Assembly: GCF_009363055.1 (NCBI RefSeq)
Contig: NZ_CP045292.1
Span: 1,240,001 to 1,304,000, forward strand
Length of the DNA: 64,000 bases
Source of the DNA: Flavobacterium haoranii
GTDB lineage: Bacteria; Bacteroidota; Bacteroidia; Flavobacteriales; Flavobacteriaceae
Reading direction: 5' to 3'
Of this stretch, positions 20,686 to 29,903 are shown in pieces. Under the pieces are notes generated by a model that worked only from the letters and a program-made list of their open reading frames with translations, searched no databases and was not told where the DNA came from. Made by a program: the position numbers and the translations under genes. Every line of letters begins with the position of its first letter. The first letter of the stretch is position 1.

Positions 20686-21777
20686 TTAATTTATCAAATT
20701 TACCCAATTTTCTCTGATATTTTCAAATGAAAATTTTTGGATACTTTCAAACGTATTAGATTTACACTTTTGGTATAACTTTTCATCTTCAATAAATCTA
20801 TTCATTTCTTGAGTTAGAGCTTCAAAGTTTTGATTTTCTAATAACAACCCATTTTCTTCATGGTTGACAATCTCCTTTGTTCCAGATAATAAATCAAAAC
20901 TCACAACTGGAGTTTTACATGCCAATGATTCTAATAGAACATTAGGAAAACCTTCATACAAACTACAAAGAACTAAAAATTTTGCTTTTTTTATATAATT
21001 AAACGGATTGCTTTGGTAATTCATAAAAACAACTTTCTCTTGTGCCTTATTTTCTTTTACTATTTGTATTAAATTTGCTTCTTCTTCTCCATTTCCTAAT
21101 AATACTAATTTTATATTCTTTTTAGATAAATTTGATTTTAAATACGAATGAATTAGTTTATCAAACTGCTTTATTTTTCTAAAAGTTCCTACTGCAATAA
21201 TATAATCAAAATTGAGTTCTAAAGGTTCATTGTTTAATTGCTCAATTTTTTCAAAATCTATTCCATTGTTAATAGTTATTGCGTTTTTAAAGCTATATTC
21301 ATGCTTTATCATTTGAGTAATATAACTAGAAACTCCAACAATTTTATAGGCGTTTTTATATAAGAATCGTGCTATCTTTCTATTCTTTGTGAAATACGTT
21401 TCTAAGTTTGAACTTGCTACTCTATAAATTACTTTTGAGTTTCTATAAATCCATCTTGTAAAAACAAATTCAGCAAATACATTTAATCTATATCTGAAAT
21501 CAATTATGTAATCGAACTCATTTAATTCAATATGTTTTTTAAGTAAATAATATTTTTTTACTTTTTTACTCCAAAATGATTTTCCTAAAGTTCCTAAATT
21601 TAGTAAGCTTCCGTTATAGTCATATTCTATGTTGTCTTCTAAAACAACTAAGTGAACTTCATAATTCTCCTTTGAGTTAAGCATTATTGATATATTAGCC
21701 ATAGAACGTTCAAGTCCTCCACCGGCTAAATGATAACCCACTAATAGAATTTTATTTTTCGGCTTTTGGTCGCTCAC
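20686..21777 (-). CDS. Family 4 glycosyltransferase
   Basis: A 363-residue GT-B fold glycosyltransferase. The N-terminal domain begins KILLVGYHLAGGGLERSMAN, a typical GT4 acceptor-side start. The C-terminal donor domain has IIAVGTFRKIKQFDKLI, a KLVLLGNGEEE strand and the E-x7-E motif region CSLYEGFPNVLLESLACKTP followed by VVSFD. These are standard for GT4 enzymes that use activated nucleotide sugars. It lies nine bases before fdtA on the same strand. A divergent GT2 gene starts 49 bases away. Confidence 0.88.
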   Translation of the reverse strand: MSDQKPKNKILLVGYHLAGGGLERSMANISIMLNSKENYEVHLVVLEDNIEYDYNGSLLNLGTLGKSFWSKKVKKYYLLKKHIELNEFDYIIDFRYRLNVFAEFVFTRWIYRNSKVIYRVASSNLETYFTKNRKIARFLYKNAYKIVGVSSYITQMIKHEYSFKNAITINNGIDFEKIEQLNNEPLELNFDYIIAVGTFRKIKQFDKLIHSYLKSNLSKKNIKLVLLGNGEEEANLIQIVKENKAQEKVVFMNYQSNPFNYIKKAKFLVLCSLYEGFPNVLLESLACKTPVVSFDLLSGTKEIVNHEENGLLLENQNFEALTQEMNRFIEDEKLYQKCKSNTFESIQKFSFENIRENWVNLIN

Positions 21778-21826
21778 AAATGTTTACTTATTTTAGCAAC
21801 AAATATAACAACTCTGTTTGTACTTT

Positions 21827-22702
21827 ATGCAACACTCTCCTTTAGTATCTGTTATTTGTTTATGTTATAACCACGAAAAATATGTAGAAGAATCTTTAGA
21901 GTCGGTTATAAATCAGTCATATACAAATATCGAACTTATAATTATAGATGATTGCAGCACTGATAATTCAAAAAAAGTAATTGAAAAATGGTTGTTAAAA
22001 CATCCAACTATAACATTTATTTCTAATAACCGAAATTTAGGTAATACCACTTCTTTTAACAAAGCTGTCAAATTTTCAAAAGGTGAATACATTATTGATT
22101 TAGCTACCGATGATATTTTATTAAAAGATTGTGTAGCAACTCAAATTGAAACTTTTAAAAATTCAACGTATAAAAATTTAGGAATTGTTTATGGAAACGT
22201 TTCTATAATTGATGAAAACAACAACTTCATAACTAATTATTATACGGAAGAAGATTTTCCGCAAAGTGGCGATATTTATAAAATGGTAATTAGTAGAAGC
22301 GCAAAGATTTGTTCGGTAAGTTCTATGGTGAAAAAAAAGGTTTTTGATACGATAGGGTTTTACAATGAAAAATTGGCTTATGAAGATTTAGACATTTGGG
22401 TAAAAGCTTCTCGTATTTTTGATTTTGAATATATACCAAAAATTTTAGTTCAAAAAAGAGAAACTAAAACCAACTTAACTAGTCATTTTTATAAAAAATT
22501 AAACCGAAAAACTAGAAAACTAAATAATTCGAGTTATTTAATTTTAAAAAACGCTTTTAAGCTGAATAAAACCAAACAAGAACATAAAGCTTTACTCAAA
22601 AGAATTAATTATTTATCTGGTGTTACTTTTCGAAATTTGAATTTTGATATTACATTAAAACTTCAACTTCTAAAATTGAAAACATTTTTTAAAAGTTTAT
22701 AA
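21827..22702 (+). CDS. Family 2 glycosyltransferase
   Basis: A 291-residue GT2 enzyme starting at the ATG at 21827 (a TTG three codons earlier is possible but less likely). The GT-A motifs are VSVICLCYNHEKYVEESL, LIIIDDCSTDNS and YIIDLATDDILL in place of the usual DxD. The C-terminal part is rich in Lys and Leu and may lie on the membrane. It is the only gene of this stretch on the plus strand, placed between minus-strand glycan genes. It overlaps the flippase end by six bases, so an inversion or insertion in the cluster is likely. Confidence 0.85.
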   Translation: MQHSPLVSVICLCYNHEKYVEESLESVINQSYTNIELIIIDDCSTDNSKKVIEKWLLKHPTITFISNNRNLGNTTSFNKAVKFSKGEYIIDLATDDILLKDCVATQIETFKNSTYKNLGIVYGNVSIIDENNNFITNYYTEEDFPQSGDIYKMVISRSAKICSVSSMVKKKVFDTIGFYNEKLAYEDLDIWVKASRIFDFEYIPKILVQKRETKTNLTSHFYKKLNRKTRKLNNSSYLILKNAFKLNKTKQEHKALLKRINYLSGVTFRNLNFDITLKLQLLKLKTFFKSL

Positions 22703-24124
22703 ACGCTTTTTTAGCTGAACATAAGAATAAAGTAAAGAAAATAACAAAGTTGTAATTAAAATAGGATTATAAACCGAAAAGCTTTTAAAGTAAATTCCTA
22801 TAATTCCCATAATACTAATTGCTAACGAAACAAAAATTACTTTTAAAGTATTGGCTCTAAATTTGAATCCATAAGTTGTGGAAACACCCCAATATGTATA
22901 AACGCTAGAAATTAAAAACATTAAAGTAATTGAAATTCCCAAACCGAAAAGATCTAAATAATGATATAATATTATAGAAAATAGAATATTTAACGCATCA
23001 CCTAAAATATTTTGTTTAAAATACATTTTCTTGTTTCCTTTCGCTAAAGCAATATAACCTATTGACCACGCAATCCCTTTTAAGACAACTGACAACAGTC
23101 CAATATGTAAAATTTCTAAAACAGGTAAAAAGTCTTTAGTATATAAAATTGGAATTAAAATTGGAGCTAAGATATATAATATCAAAACTGCAGGAACTAT
23201 AATAAAAAGTGCTGTTTCGGTTTGATCATTAACCAAATTATTAAAGCTTTTCTTATCAGACTCAAAGTTTGTTAATCTCGGATAAAAATCTTTAGACATC
23301 GCTACAAAAACAAGCCCTAAATAACTAACTAAAAACGTATTACTGACTTGATAAATCCCTAAAATTTCATTGGACTCACGATTTAAAAACCATCGGATTC
23401 CATAATAACATAATTGTCCAAAAATCCCATTTATTGAAAGTAACAAACCTAAAACAATAACAGGTTTTAATTCAGTAAAAAACACTTTATATGGAATTTT
23501 TTCTTGTAAAACTTTTATATTTCTAGTAAAATACAAACTCAACAAAAAACCAATAAAAGCTGTAGCTATAAATGAAGGAATAATACCTTTTTCATAGAAA
23601 AAATAATATAAACCAACTGTTATTACTGCAGAAAAAACAGCTAAAACAATTTGATAAATAACTACGCTTTTTATTTTTCGTTTTCCTGTTAAAACTGCAA
23701 GTCGAATAGACGAAATTGATGAAAATAAAAAATAAAAACTTAAAGCTAAAAACCACTGCCAATAATTTGATGTATTAAAAACAGCCTGACTTAATTGTTT
23801 TGCAAAAACAGTACAAATTATTAAACCTGCTAGTCCTGAAATCCAAGCCCATTTATACAAAATTTGCAACAACCTTTGCTCTTTTTCGCTTTCATTTAAA
23901 ACTGCAACTTCCCTTACACTGCTTTGAGTAACTCCTAAACTAATAATACTTTGTTTTAAATTTAAGATGTTTTCAATATATCCAACAGTACCAACACCAG
24001 CAACGCCTATAAAGATAGCCGCAACTTTATTTACTATTACTCGTAATAGCATAGCTATTACTTTTGACACACCAAAAAGTCCAGTACTTTTAAAAATGGT
24101 TCTATGAAAACTTTGTTGGCTCAT
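22697..24124 (-). CDS. O-antigen / polysaccharide flippase (Wzx-like)
   Basis: A 475-residue inner-membrane protein with about twelve hydrophobic helices, of the MOP/polysaccharide transporter superfamily. The start has the WzxE-type pattern TGLFGVSKVIAMLLRVIVNK and GVAGVGTVGYIENI. Such proteins move undecaprenyl-linked glycan units to the periplasmic face. It overlaps the upstream gene by four bases (ATGA), typical of translational coupling. Its presence shows that the cluster makes a lipid-linked glycan that is exported, rather than only modifying sugars in the cytoplasm. Confidence 0.88.
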   Translation of the reverse strand: MSQQSFHRTIFKSTGLFGVSKVIAMLLRVIVNKVAAIFIGVAGVGTVGYIENILNLKQSIISLGVTQSSVREVAVLNESEKEQRLLQILYKWAWISGLAGLIICTVFAKQLSQAVFNTSNYWQWFLALSFYFLFSSISSIRLAVLTGKRKIKSVVIYQIVLAVFSAVITVGLYYFFYEKGIIPSFIATAFIGFLLSLYFTRNIKVLQEKIPYKVFFTELKPVIVLGLLLSINGIFGQLCYYGIRWFLNRESNEILGIYQVSNTFLVSYLGLVFVAMSKDFYPRLTNFESDKKSFNNLVNDQTETALFIIVPAVLILYILAPILIPILYTKDFLPVLEILHIGLLSVVLKGIAWSIGYIALAKGNKKMYFKQNILGDALNILFSIILYHYLDLFGLGISITLMFLISSVYTYWGVSTTYGFKFRANTLKVIFVSLAISIMGIIGIYFKSFSVYNPILITTLLFSLLYSYVQLKKRL

Positions 24125-25125
24125 TCTGTTTTACAACCTAACTTTATATATTGATTTTTGAAATTAAAATGCCATTTTTTCCATTCAGAAGTTAGATTTC
24201 CAGTTTTGTCAGCGTTATTTAATATTTGTTCAATTTCAGTTTCTAAAATGTCTTTTGGTAAACTCAAAGCAACATCAAATTTATTATTAAACCAAGCTTC
24301 ATTTAAAAATTTGTTGACTTCAAAAATATCAAGATTTATTCCTTCATATTTTTTATGAGTTAAAGTTGCCGCAGTTGAAAATCCGGTTTGAAAATACTCT
24401 TTTTTTGAATGTGCAATTTTACTATTTGAATTTGATTTTAAATATTCTAACGCATTTTGAATTTGCAAACCTTCATTAACTTTTCCGTTGTTTTTTTTCC
24501 AAAGTGAAACAAAATAATCTTTTTTAAAAATAGAGCCTGCAACCGAATAAATGTGATAATAGGCTAAATTTCTTTCTGTTGTGTATAAACCTAAAAACTT
24601 CATTAAATCGTTAAATCTAAAACCATAGGTTTTAAATATTTTTTTGTACAAAAACGGATTTGAAGTAAATAATTTAGGCTTTATAATATTATAAAGTGTT
24701 CTACTTTCAATAATATTTGAAGAAGTTAATTTAGAATTTCCTAACCAAAAAAGCTTCAAGAAAACTAAATTATCTTTAATTGTTTCTTTTTCTAATACTA
24801 CCAAGTCTAAATCTTCTGTAAACCAAAAATCATCTTCAATTAACAAAAAATAATTACTTAATTTTTCTGCCGATTTAACCCAAAAATCTATTGGAATTTC
24901 TCCGTTATAACTTTCGGTTAAATTAGAACTCTTCTTATCGTATAAATCTGATTTAATAATTTCAACTTGAGGATATTTTTCTTGAATTTTGTCTAAATAT
25001 TGCTGTGGAGTTCCATCATCTAACACAACAATTCTTTCAAATGAATTTTTAGCATGTTTTTCAATACTAAACAAACATCTATCGAGATAATATGGACGAT
25101 TAAACGATTTAATTAAGATGTCCAT
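24121..25125 (-). CDS. Glycosyltransferase-like protein (GT-A fold)
   Basis: A 334-residue protein that begins MDILIKSFNRPYYLDRCLFS and then IVVLDDGTPQQYLDKI, a nucleotide-sugar binding start as in family 2 enzymes. An acidic motif, LIEDDFWF, sits near residue 97, at the position of the usual DxD metal site. The rest is unlike common GT2 enzymes and I cannot name the family or the sugar. It overlaps the aminotransferase end by 13 bases and the flippase start by four bases, so it is firmly part of this operon. Confidence 0.72.
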   Translation of the reverse strand: MDILIKSFNRPYYLDRCLFSIEKHAKNSFERIVVLDDGTPQQYLDKIQEKYPQVEIIKSDLYDKKSSNLTESYNGEIPIDFWVKSAEKLSNYFLLIEDDFWFTEDLDLVVLEKETIKDNLVFLKLFWLGNSKLTSSNIIESRTLYNIIKPKLFTSNPFLYKKIFKTYGFRFNDLMKFLGLYTTERNLAYYHIYSVAGSIFKKDYFVSLWKKNNGKVNEGLQIQNALEYLKSNSNSKIAHSKKEYFQTGFSTAATLTHKKYEGINLDIFEVNKFLNEAWFNNKFDVALSLPKDILETEIEQILNNADKTGNLTSEWKKWHFNFKNQYIKLGCKTE

Positions 25126-26261
25126 CCGTTCAAAACTTTAATAATTTTTGAAACCTCATCATCAGTCAAAACTCCATTTAATGGCAAACTTAACACTTCA
25201 TTGTGAATTTTCTCAGTTATGGGAAAAGACAAATGATTCCAATCTTTCATTGCTCTTTGCTTATGAGGCGGAATTGGATAATGAATCATAGTTTCAATTC
25301 CTTTCGAACTTAAATAACTTTTTAATTCGTCTCTATTTTCTGTTCGAATAACAAATAAATGAAATACATGATTATGAGTTCCGTCCCAAAATGGTAAAAC
25401 AATTTTTGGATTGTTTATTTCGTTTAAAAAGCGTTTTGCTATATTTCTTCTTGTGTTGTTTTCTTTTATTAAAAACGGAAGTTTTATATTTAAAAATGCG
25501 GCTTGTAATTCATCTAATCTTGAATTTACACCTTGCAATTCATTATAATATTTCTTTTCAGAACCATAATTTCTAAGCTTTTTAATGGTTTCTGCTAATT
25601 GCAAATCATTTGTAACTACTGCACCACCATCGCCTAAACAACCTAAATTTTTTCCAGGATAAAAGCTAAACGCTTGAGTTCTCGAATCCGCTCGAACTGA
25701 CAATTCATTAGTTGAAAGATTTTTATCTGTAAACTGTGACTGCGACTGAAAACTATAACTAGCTCCATGAGCTTGAGCAGCATCTTCCACTATTAATAAA
25801 TTGTGTTTGAGAGCAATTTCAATTATTATATCCATTTCACAAATTTGTCCGTACAAATGAACTGGTAAAATTGCCTTAGTATTAGAAGTTATTTTAGCTT
25901 CAATTAAATCGGGATTGATGTTATAAGTTTCTAATTTTGGTTCAACTAAAACAGGAATTAAATCGGCTTGTAAAACCGCTAAAATAGAAGCGATATAAGT
26001 ATTTGCTGGAACAATAACCTCATCTCCTTTTTGAAGATATCCTAATTCGATGTAAGCTTTAAATATTAAAACTAAAGCATCAAGTCCGTTACCAACACCA
26101 ACACAATATTTTGAATTGCAAAAACTTGCAAAATCAGCTTCGAATTGTTGTACTTCATTACCCAAAATATACCAACCTTTATCTAAAAATTGCTGAAATT
26201 TTAATTGAAAGTCGGTCTCAAATGGCTTATTAATTTTATGTAAATCGAGAAACTTTATCAT
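25113..26261 (-). CDS. fdtB: DegT/DnrJ/EryC1 aminotransferase, probable dTDP-3-keto-sugar aminotransferase (FdtB-like)
   Basis: A 382-residue PLP enzyme that would aminate the 3-keto sugar made by FdtA. Motifs are GVGNGLDAL (phosphate binding), VPANTYIAS, EDAAQAHGA with Asp160, and FSFYPGKNLG with the PLP lysine at 204, then GDGGAV. Between AHGASY and AFSF, relatives have about a dozen residues (GKR.GNLGDAA type). Here there are about 27 (positions 170-196), rich in Ser, Gln, Thr and Asn, and the DNA underneath matches dispersed intergenic repeats. The frame stays open. The insertion lies directly before the active-site lysine, so activity is uncertain. Confidence 0.85.
   Translation of the reverse strand: MIKFLDLHKINKPFETDFQLKFQQFLDKGWYILGNEVQQFEADFASFCNSKYCVGVGNGLDALVLIFKAYIELGYLQKGDEVIVPANTYIASILAVLQADLIPVLVEPKLETYNINPDLIEAKITSNTKAILPVHLYGQICEMDIIIEIALKHNLLIVEDAAQAHGASYSFQSQSQFTDKNLSTNELSVRADSRTQAFSFYPGKNLGCLGDGGAVVTNDLQLAETIKKLRNYGSEKKYYNELQGVNSRLDELQAAFLNIKLPFLIKENNTRRNIAKRFLNEINNPKIVLPFWDGTHNHVFHLFVIRTENRDELKSYLSSKGIETMIHYPIPPHKQRAMKDWNHLSFPITEKIHNEVLSLPLNGVLTDDEVSKIIKVLNGWTS
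25674..25756. repeat. Dispersed repeat inserted in frame in the aminotransferase gene
   Basis: Plus-strand bases 25678-25703 read GTTCTCGAATCCGCTCGAAC then TGACAA, and 25736-25750 read GTGACTGCGACTGAA. The spacer copies at 51650 and 51897 share TTCTCGA, CTCGAACTGACGACTGCGA and the CTGAA-type end. The inserted block is about 81 bases, a multiple of three, and translates without a stop on the coding strand. Confidence 0.7.
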
Positions 26262-27238
26262 ATAAAAACCGAATTTAATTTCTCAAAACTTTTCGTTTCA
26301 AATTGGTAAAAACTTTGCACAATTGTTCTGGCTCCAAAACTTTCTTTCCAATAAGACAGCCCTTCGTTAATGTTTTTACCTTCATTTTCATTTGAAATAC
26401 CAAAATCAAAATATTTTTTAACGGCAAAAACCTCTGTTATTAAAAAATCATGGAGAATATCTAAACTTCCTAGTTTATTCTTTTCACTGTTTCCTGAAAT
26501 ATATTGAGAATGTGCAACATTTTTTGTCTCAAAAATAGTTGTCCCTGCTACAATTTTTGAATCCTTATAAACATTAAACTGGCGAATGTTTTTTGGAAAT
26601 TTATTCTTCAATTGGGTAATTTCTTGTAGGCTATGAACTGGTTTAGTTTGATGTTTCTGCAATAAATTAGAAATTAAAATTTGGTTCCAAAATTCTTCAA
26701 AACTCTCAACTTCTTTTATTAATAAATCATTTTTAATTCCTTTTTTTATGGCTTGTTTTCTATCTGTCGAATAGTTTTTTTTATACTCTAAATTTATAAC
26801 TGATAACGAATCTCGTCTCTTCAATTTTGCTTCACATAAAAAAGCTAAATATTCTAACTCATCTGCGGGAGAATCATTATAAATTGAAGGGAGAACTTTA
26901 ACGTCTAGATTTTCAATTCCATTCAGTTTTAAAAATGATAGAATTTCTCTAAAAATTGAAATCGCTTCTACAAGTTTCGTTTTTTGAGTTAAAACTAATC
27001 CACCATAAGTTAATCCTTGATGTGAATAAACATTATTTTCTACTCTATTTGCAGGTAAAATTGCACATACATTTTCTTTATCATCAAAAATTAATAGGGA
27101 ATAATCTTCAAAACGATTACTGTGATATTCCATAAAATCGCGATGAAACAAAAAGGTAGCATTTTTAGATTGGGAAACAAATTTGTTCCAAATAGTATAG
27201 TGTAGGGAAGAATATTTTACTACAGTATATTTTTTCAA
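26258..27238 (-). CDS. GNAT/FemAB-like acyltransferase
   Basis: A 326-residue protein resembling the FemAB/GNAT-type acetyltransferases found in sugar-nucleotide clusters. It has the segments FLFHRDFMEYHSNRFEDYSL, an AILPANR strand, LTYGGLVL and, late, SLDILHDFLITEVFAVKKYF and DFGISNENEG. The last is a typical family end motif. It would acylate the amino sugar made by the FdtA/FdtB pair, the usual third step of the pathway. It overlaps the aminotransferase start by four bases. The acyl donor cannot be determined from sequence. Confidence 0.72.
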   Translation of the reverse strand: MKKYTVVKYSSLHYTIWNKFVSQSKNATFLFHRDFMEYHSNRFEDYSLLIFDDKENVCAILPANRVENNVYSHQGLTYGGLVLTQKTKLVEAISIFREILSFLKLNGIENLDVKVLPSIYNDSPADELEYLAFLCEAKLKRRDSLSVINLEYKKNYSTDRKQAIKKGIKNDLLIKEVESFEEFWNQILISNLLQKHQTKPVHSLQEITQLKNKFPKNIRQFNVYKDSKIVAGTTIFETKNVAHSQYISGNSEKNKLGSLDILHDFLITEVFAVKKYFDFGISNENEGKNINEGLSYWKESFGARTIVQSFYQFETKSFEKLNSVFI

Positions 27239-27344
27239 ATGAGTAGAATTAATGCCGCAAATTACTAATAATAAACTGAGTAGTAAAACGAAAATCTTAA
27301 AATATTATTTTATTTACTATCTTGGTACTGACAATTATTGCATT

Positions 27345-29159
27345 ATGCGAAAAAAAATTAACCTACTCATTTACTTTTTCTGCTTATTTACATTCCAAAT
27401 TATAATTGGGCAAGATGTAACTTTATTTTCGCAATGGAATGGTAGATATGATTTTACATTTGTAGGAAACACATTGAATCCATCAGAAAATACAAGTTAC
27501 TCGCCATCTTTTCTCTACCGCACATCCTCTTCCACTTTAACATTACAACCAAATGACAATGTTGTTGCAGCTTATTTATATTGGGCAGGAATGGGAACTG
27601 GAGATATCGATATAAAATTAAATAATGTTGATTTTACTGCTGATATTTTATACAATACGGTAGGAACTGCTGATAGTCTAAATTATTTCAGTGCATATAA
27701 AGACATTACCGCTTTCGTTCAAACTACAGGAAATGGAACTTATACTTTATCCGAATTGGACTTAAATTATTTAATTCCTCAATATTGGCATAATGGAACC
27801 CATTTTGCTGGTTGGTCTATTTTAGTAATTTATGAAAATCCAAGTTTAACGCTAAATCAAATTAATATTTATCAAGGTTTAGAAACCTTATCTCCCAATC
27901 GTCCATTAGGAATTTTAGATTCAAAAACGATTGATTTAAACAATCTCTATTTGATTAGTAATACAGGAGCCAAAATAGGTTTTGTGGCTTGGGAAGGTGA
28001 TCGCGGTATTCAACATTTAGAAAGTCTAAAGTTTAGTGCAAATGGTATTACTAATACTTTAAGTAATAGTTTGAATCCTTCTTATAATGCTTTTAATGGC
28101 ACTAATACAGAAACGAACTCATCTGTTTTATACAATATGGATTTAGACGTCTATTCCATTGAAAACTATATTGTTCCAGGCACAGCTTCAGCATCGGTTT
28201 CGCTTGAATCGGGTCAAGATTATGTAATGTTAAATACAATTATTACTAAATTAAATAGTCAATTACCTGATGCTACAATTGAAATAAACAATTATACTAC
28301 AAGCTGTAATTCTGGTAACATTTTAGTAGATTATACAGTGTTTAATGTAAATAGTACTGAAGTTTTACCCGCCAATACACAAATTGGATTCTACATTGAC
28401 AATCAACTCATAACTACGGCTTCTACAGTAAACGAAATTCCTATTGGAGGTAATGAATCTGGTAGTATTTTAATTAATTTACCTGCTTCAACTACTGAAA
28501 TTTTCGATTTAATTGCAATAGTAGATTATAATTTAGCTGTAACTGAAATAAATGAAACTAACAATAGTAGTACTTTTGAAATCATGCAGTGGCTTTCGCC
28601 AAATGTAAATTCTCTTGAAAATTTATTAAGTTGTAATCTTGGTTTTACAAGAGGAATTTTTGATTTTTCGGAATATGAACTTTTAGTCAAAACAAATGAA
28701 GCGCAAATTGTTTCTTTTCATGAAACTCAAGATGAAGCGGAACAAGACATAAATGAAATACTGAATACTAATAATTATGAAGCACAAACTACTCCTAAGG
28801 AAATTTTTGTAAGAGTAGAAAATGATTTAGGCTGCTACACTATAACTTCTTTTCAATTACTTACAGAGAACTGTCCACCAATTATTTACAACGCTGTTTC
28901 TGCTGATAATGACGGAATTAATGAAACGTTTTTTATTGAAGGATTACATGATATTTTTGTAGATTATAAACTCGAAATTTACAACCGCTGGGGAAGATTA
29001 ATTTGGACTGGAAATAATTCTAAACCAGATTGGAACGGATATATTGAAGAAGGAATTGGAACTAAACTAGCTCCAGATGGTACTTATTTTTATGTATTAC
29101 ATTTAAACGATGAAAAATATCCTAATGCGCTAACAGGCTATTTATATTTAACGCATTAA
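27345..29159 (+). CDS. T9SS cargo protein with gliding-motility-type C-terminal domain
   Basis: A 604-residue secreted protein. The ATG at 27345 gives a signal peptide, MRKKINLLIYFFCLF and so on to IGQ; the 31 codons upstream would bury it. The N-terminal 270 residues form a beta-rich module (YLYWAGMGTGD, HFAGWSILVIYENPS, IGFVAWEGDRG) like the DUF3344-type surface domain. Next comes a CARDB-like domain with INETNNSS. The end carries the type B sorting domain: ISPNNDGINE-like SADNDGINETFFIEG, YKLEIYNRWGRLIW, PDGTYFYVL and GYLYLTH. This domain is recognised by the type IX secretion system, with likely delivery to the cell surface or medium. Confidence 0.85.
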   Translation: MRKKINLLIYFFCLFTFQIIIGQDVTLFSQWNGRYDFTFVGNTLNPSENTSYSPSFLYRTSSSTLTLQPNDNVVAAYLYWAGMGTGDIDIKLNNVDFTADILYNTVGTADSLNYFSAYKDITAFVQTTGNGTYTLSELDLNYLIPQYWHNGTHFAGWSILVIYENPSLTLNQINIYQGLETLSPNRPLGILDSKTIDLNNLYLISNTGAKIGFVAWEGDRGIQHLESLKFSANGITNTLSNSLNPSYNAFNGTNTETNSSVLYNMDLDVYSIENYIVPGTASASVSLESGQDYVMLNTIITKLNSQLPDATIEINNYTTSCNSGNILVDYTVFNVNSTEVLPANTQIGFYIDNQLITTASTVNEIPIGGNESGSILINLPASTTEIFDLIAIVDYNLAVTEINETNNSSTFEIMQWLSPNVNSLENLLSCNLGFTRGIFDFSEYELLVKTNEAQIVSFHETQDEAEQDINEILNTNNYEAQTTPKEIFVRVENDLGCYTITSFQLLTENCPPIIYNAVSADNDGINETFFIEGLHDIFVDYKLEIYNRWGRLIWTGNNSKPDWNGYIEEGIGTKLAPDGTYFYVLHLNDEKYPNALTGYLYLTH

Positions 29160-29879
29160 TTACATATTTTGAGTATAAAAATTGTAATCTTTTAAAAGAG
29201 TTCTAATAAAATCTTGATCGTTACCCGAAACATTTTTTATTCCTGTAACCTGAATCACTTTCTCACGAAGTTTTATTAAAGTTGCATAATCTCTCGTAGC
29301 AACAGCTGTTTCAAAGGTTTCTTTTACAATGCGCACATCGTTATCTGATAATTTTATAACCAAAGGATACGTTGGAACATAGTCATTATTTACTTCTTGC
29401 AAAATGGTATGATTAATATTGATATTATTTTTTAAAGAAATAACCGCTGTTCCTGCAGCCATATCGCCTAGTCTTTGATTGGTTTTACTAAAAATTAAAG
29501 CTAACAAACCTATAATAGCAATATTAAATTCGATAATTCTAAACATCCATCTAATTAAATAATCTACAAAAGAAGCTTGATAACCGTCAATTTTGATAAC
29601 CTTTATCTTCATTAGCTTTTTACCAAATGTTTGTCCTTCCCATAAACTTTCTAAAACAAGTGAGTAAATTAAAATAGGAGAATATACCACAATTTCCACA
29701 GCCATAACTTCCCAACCGTCATTTGAAGGTAAAAAATCTAGAACTCCAGATAAGTTTATGACAAAAACATAAGCCAAACGAATTAAGGTATCGATAACTT
29801 GCGCTAAAATTCTATCACCAACAGAGGCTACTTGAAAATTTAATGTAACATTTTGGGTTGTATTGATTGCTAATTGCAT
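29160..29879 (-). CDS. RDD family membrane protein
   Basis: A 239-residue protein with the RDD domain: GDRILAQVIDTLIR (the first Arg-Asp), a second membrane helix, LWEGQTFGKKLMKIKVI and a final RWMFRIIEF segment. The start at 29879 gives MQLAINTTQNVTLNFQVAS. The longer frame to 29960 would overlap the divergent gene and adds no family sequence. RDD proteins are multi-helix membrane proteins of poorly known function, some linked to transport. A cytoplasmic tail of about 100 residues follows the helices. It is transcribed away from the SpoIIM-like gene; the two starts are only 24 bases apart. Confidence 0.85.
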   Translation of the reverse strand: MQLAINTTQNVTLNFQVASVGDRILAQVIDTLIRLAYVFVINLSGVLDFLPSNDGWEVMAVEIVVYSPILIYSLVLESLWEGQTFGKKLMKIKVIKIDGYQASFVDYLIRWMFRIIEFNIAIIGLLALIFSKTNQRLGDMAAGTAVISLKNNININHTILQEVNNDYVPTYPLVIKLSDNDVRIVKETFETAVATRDYATLIKLREKVIQVTGIKNVSGNDQDFIRTLLKDYNFYTQNM

Positions 29880-29903
29880 CTTAATTTCTATTTTAGCAAT
29901 TCC

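Noticed and set aside
29880..29903. Assigned divergent promoters between the RDD and SpoIIM-like genes
   Set aside because: TATTTTAG-like elements exist on both strands but neither matches TAnnTTTG with a spaced TTG, so I did not annotate them.
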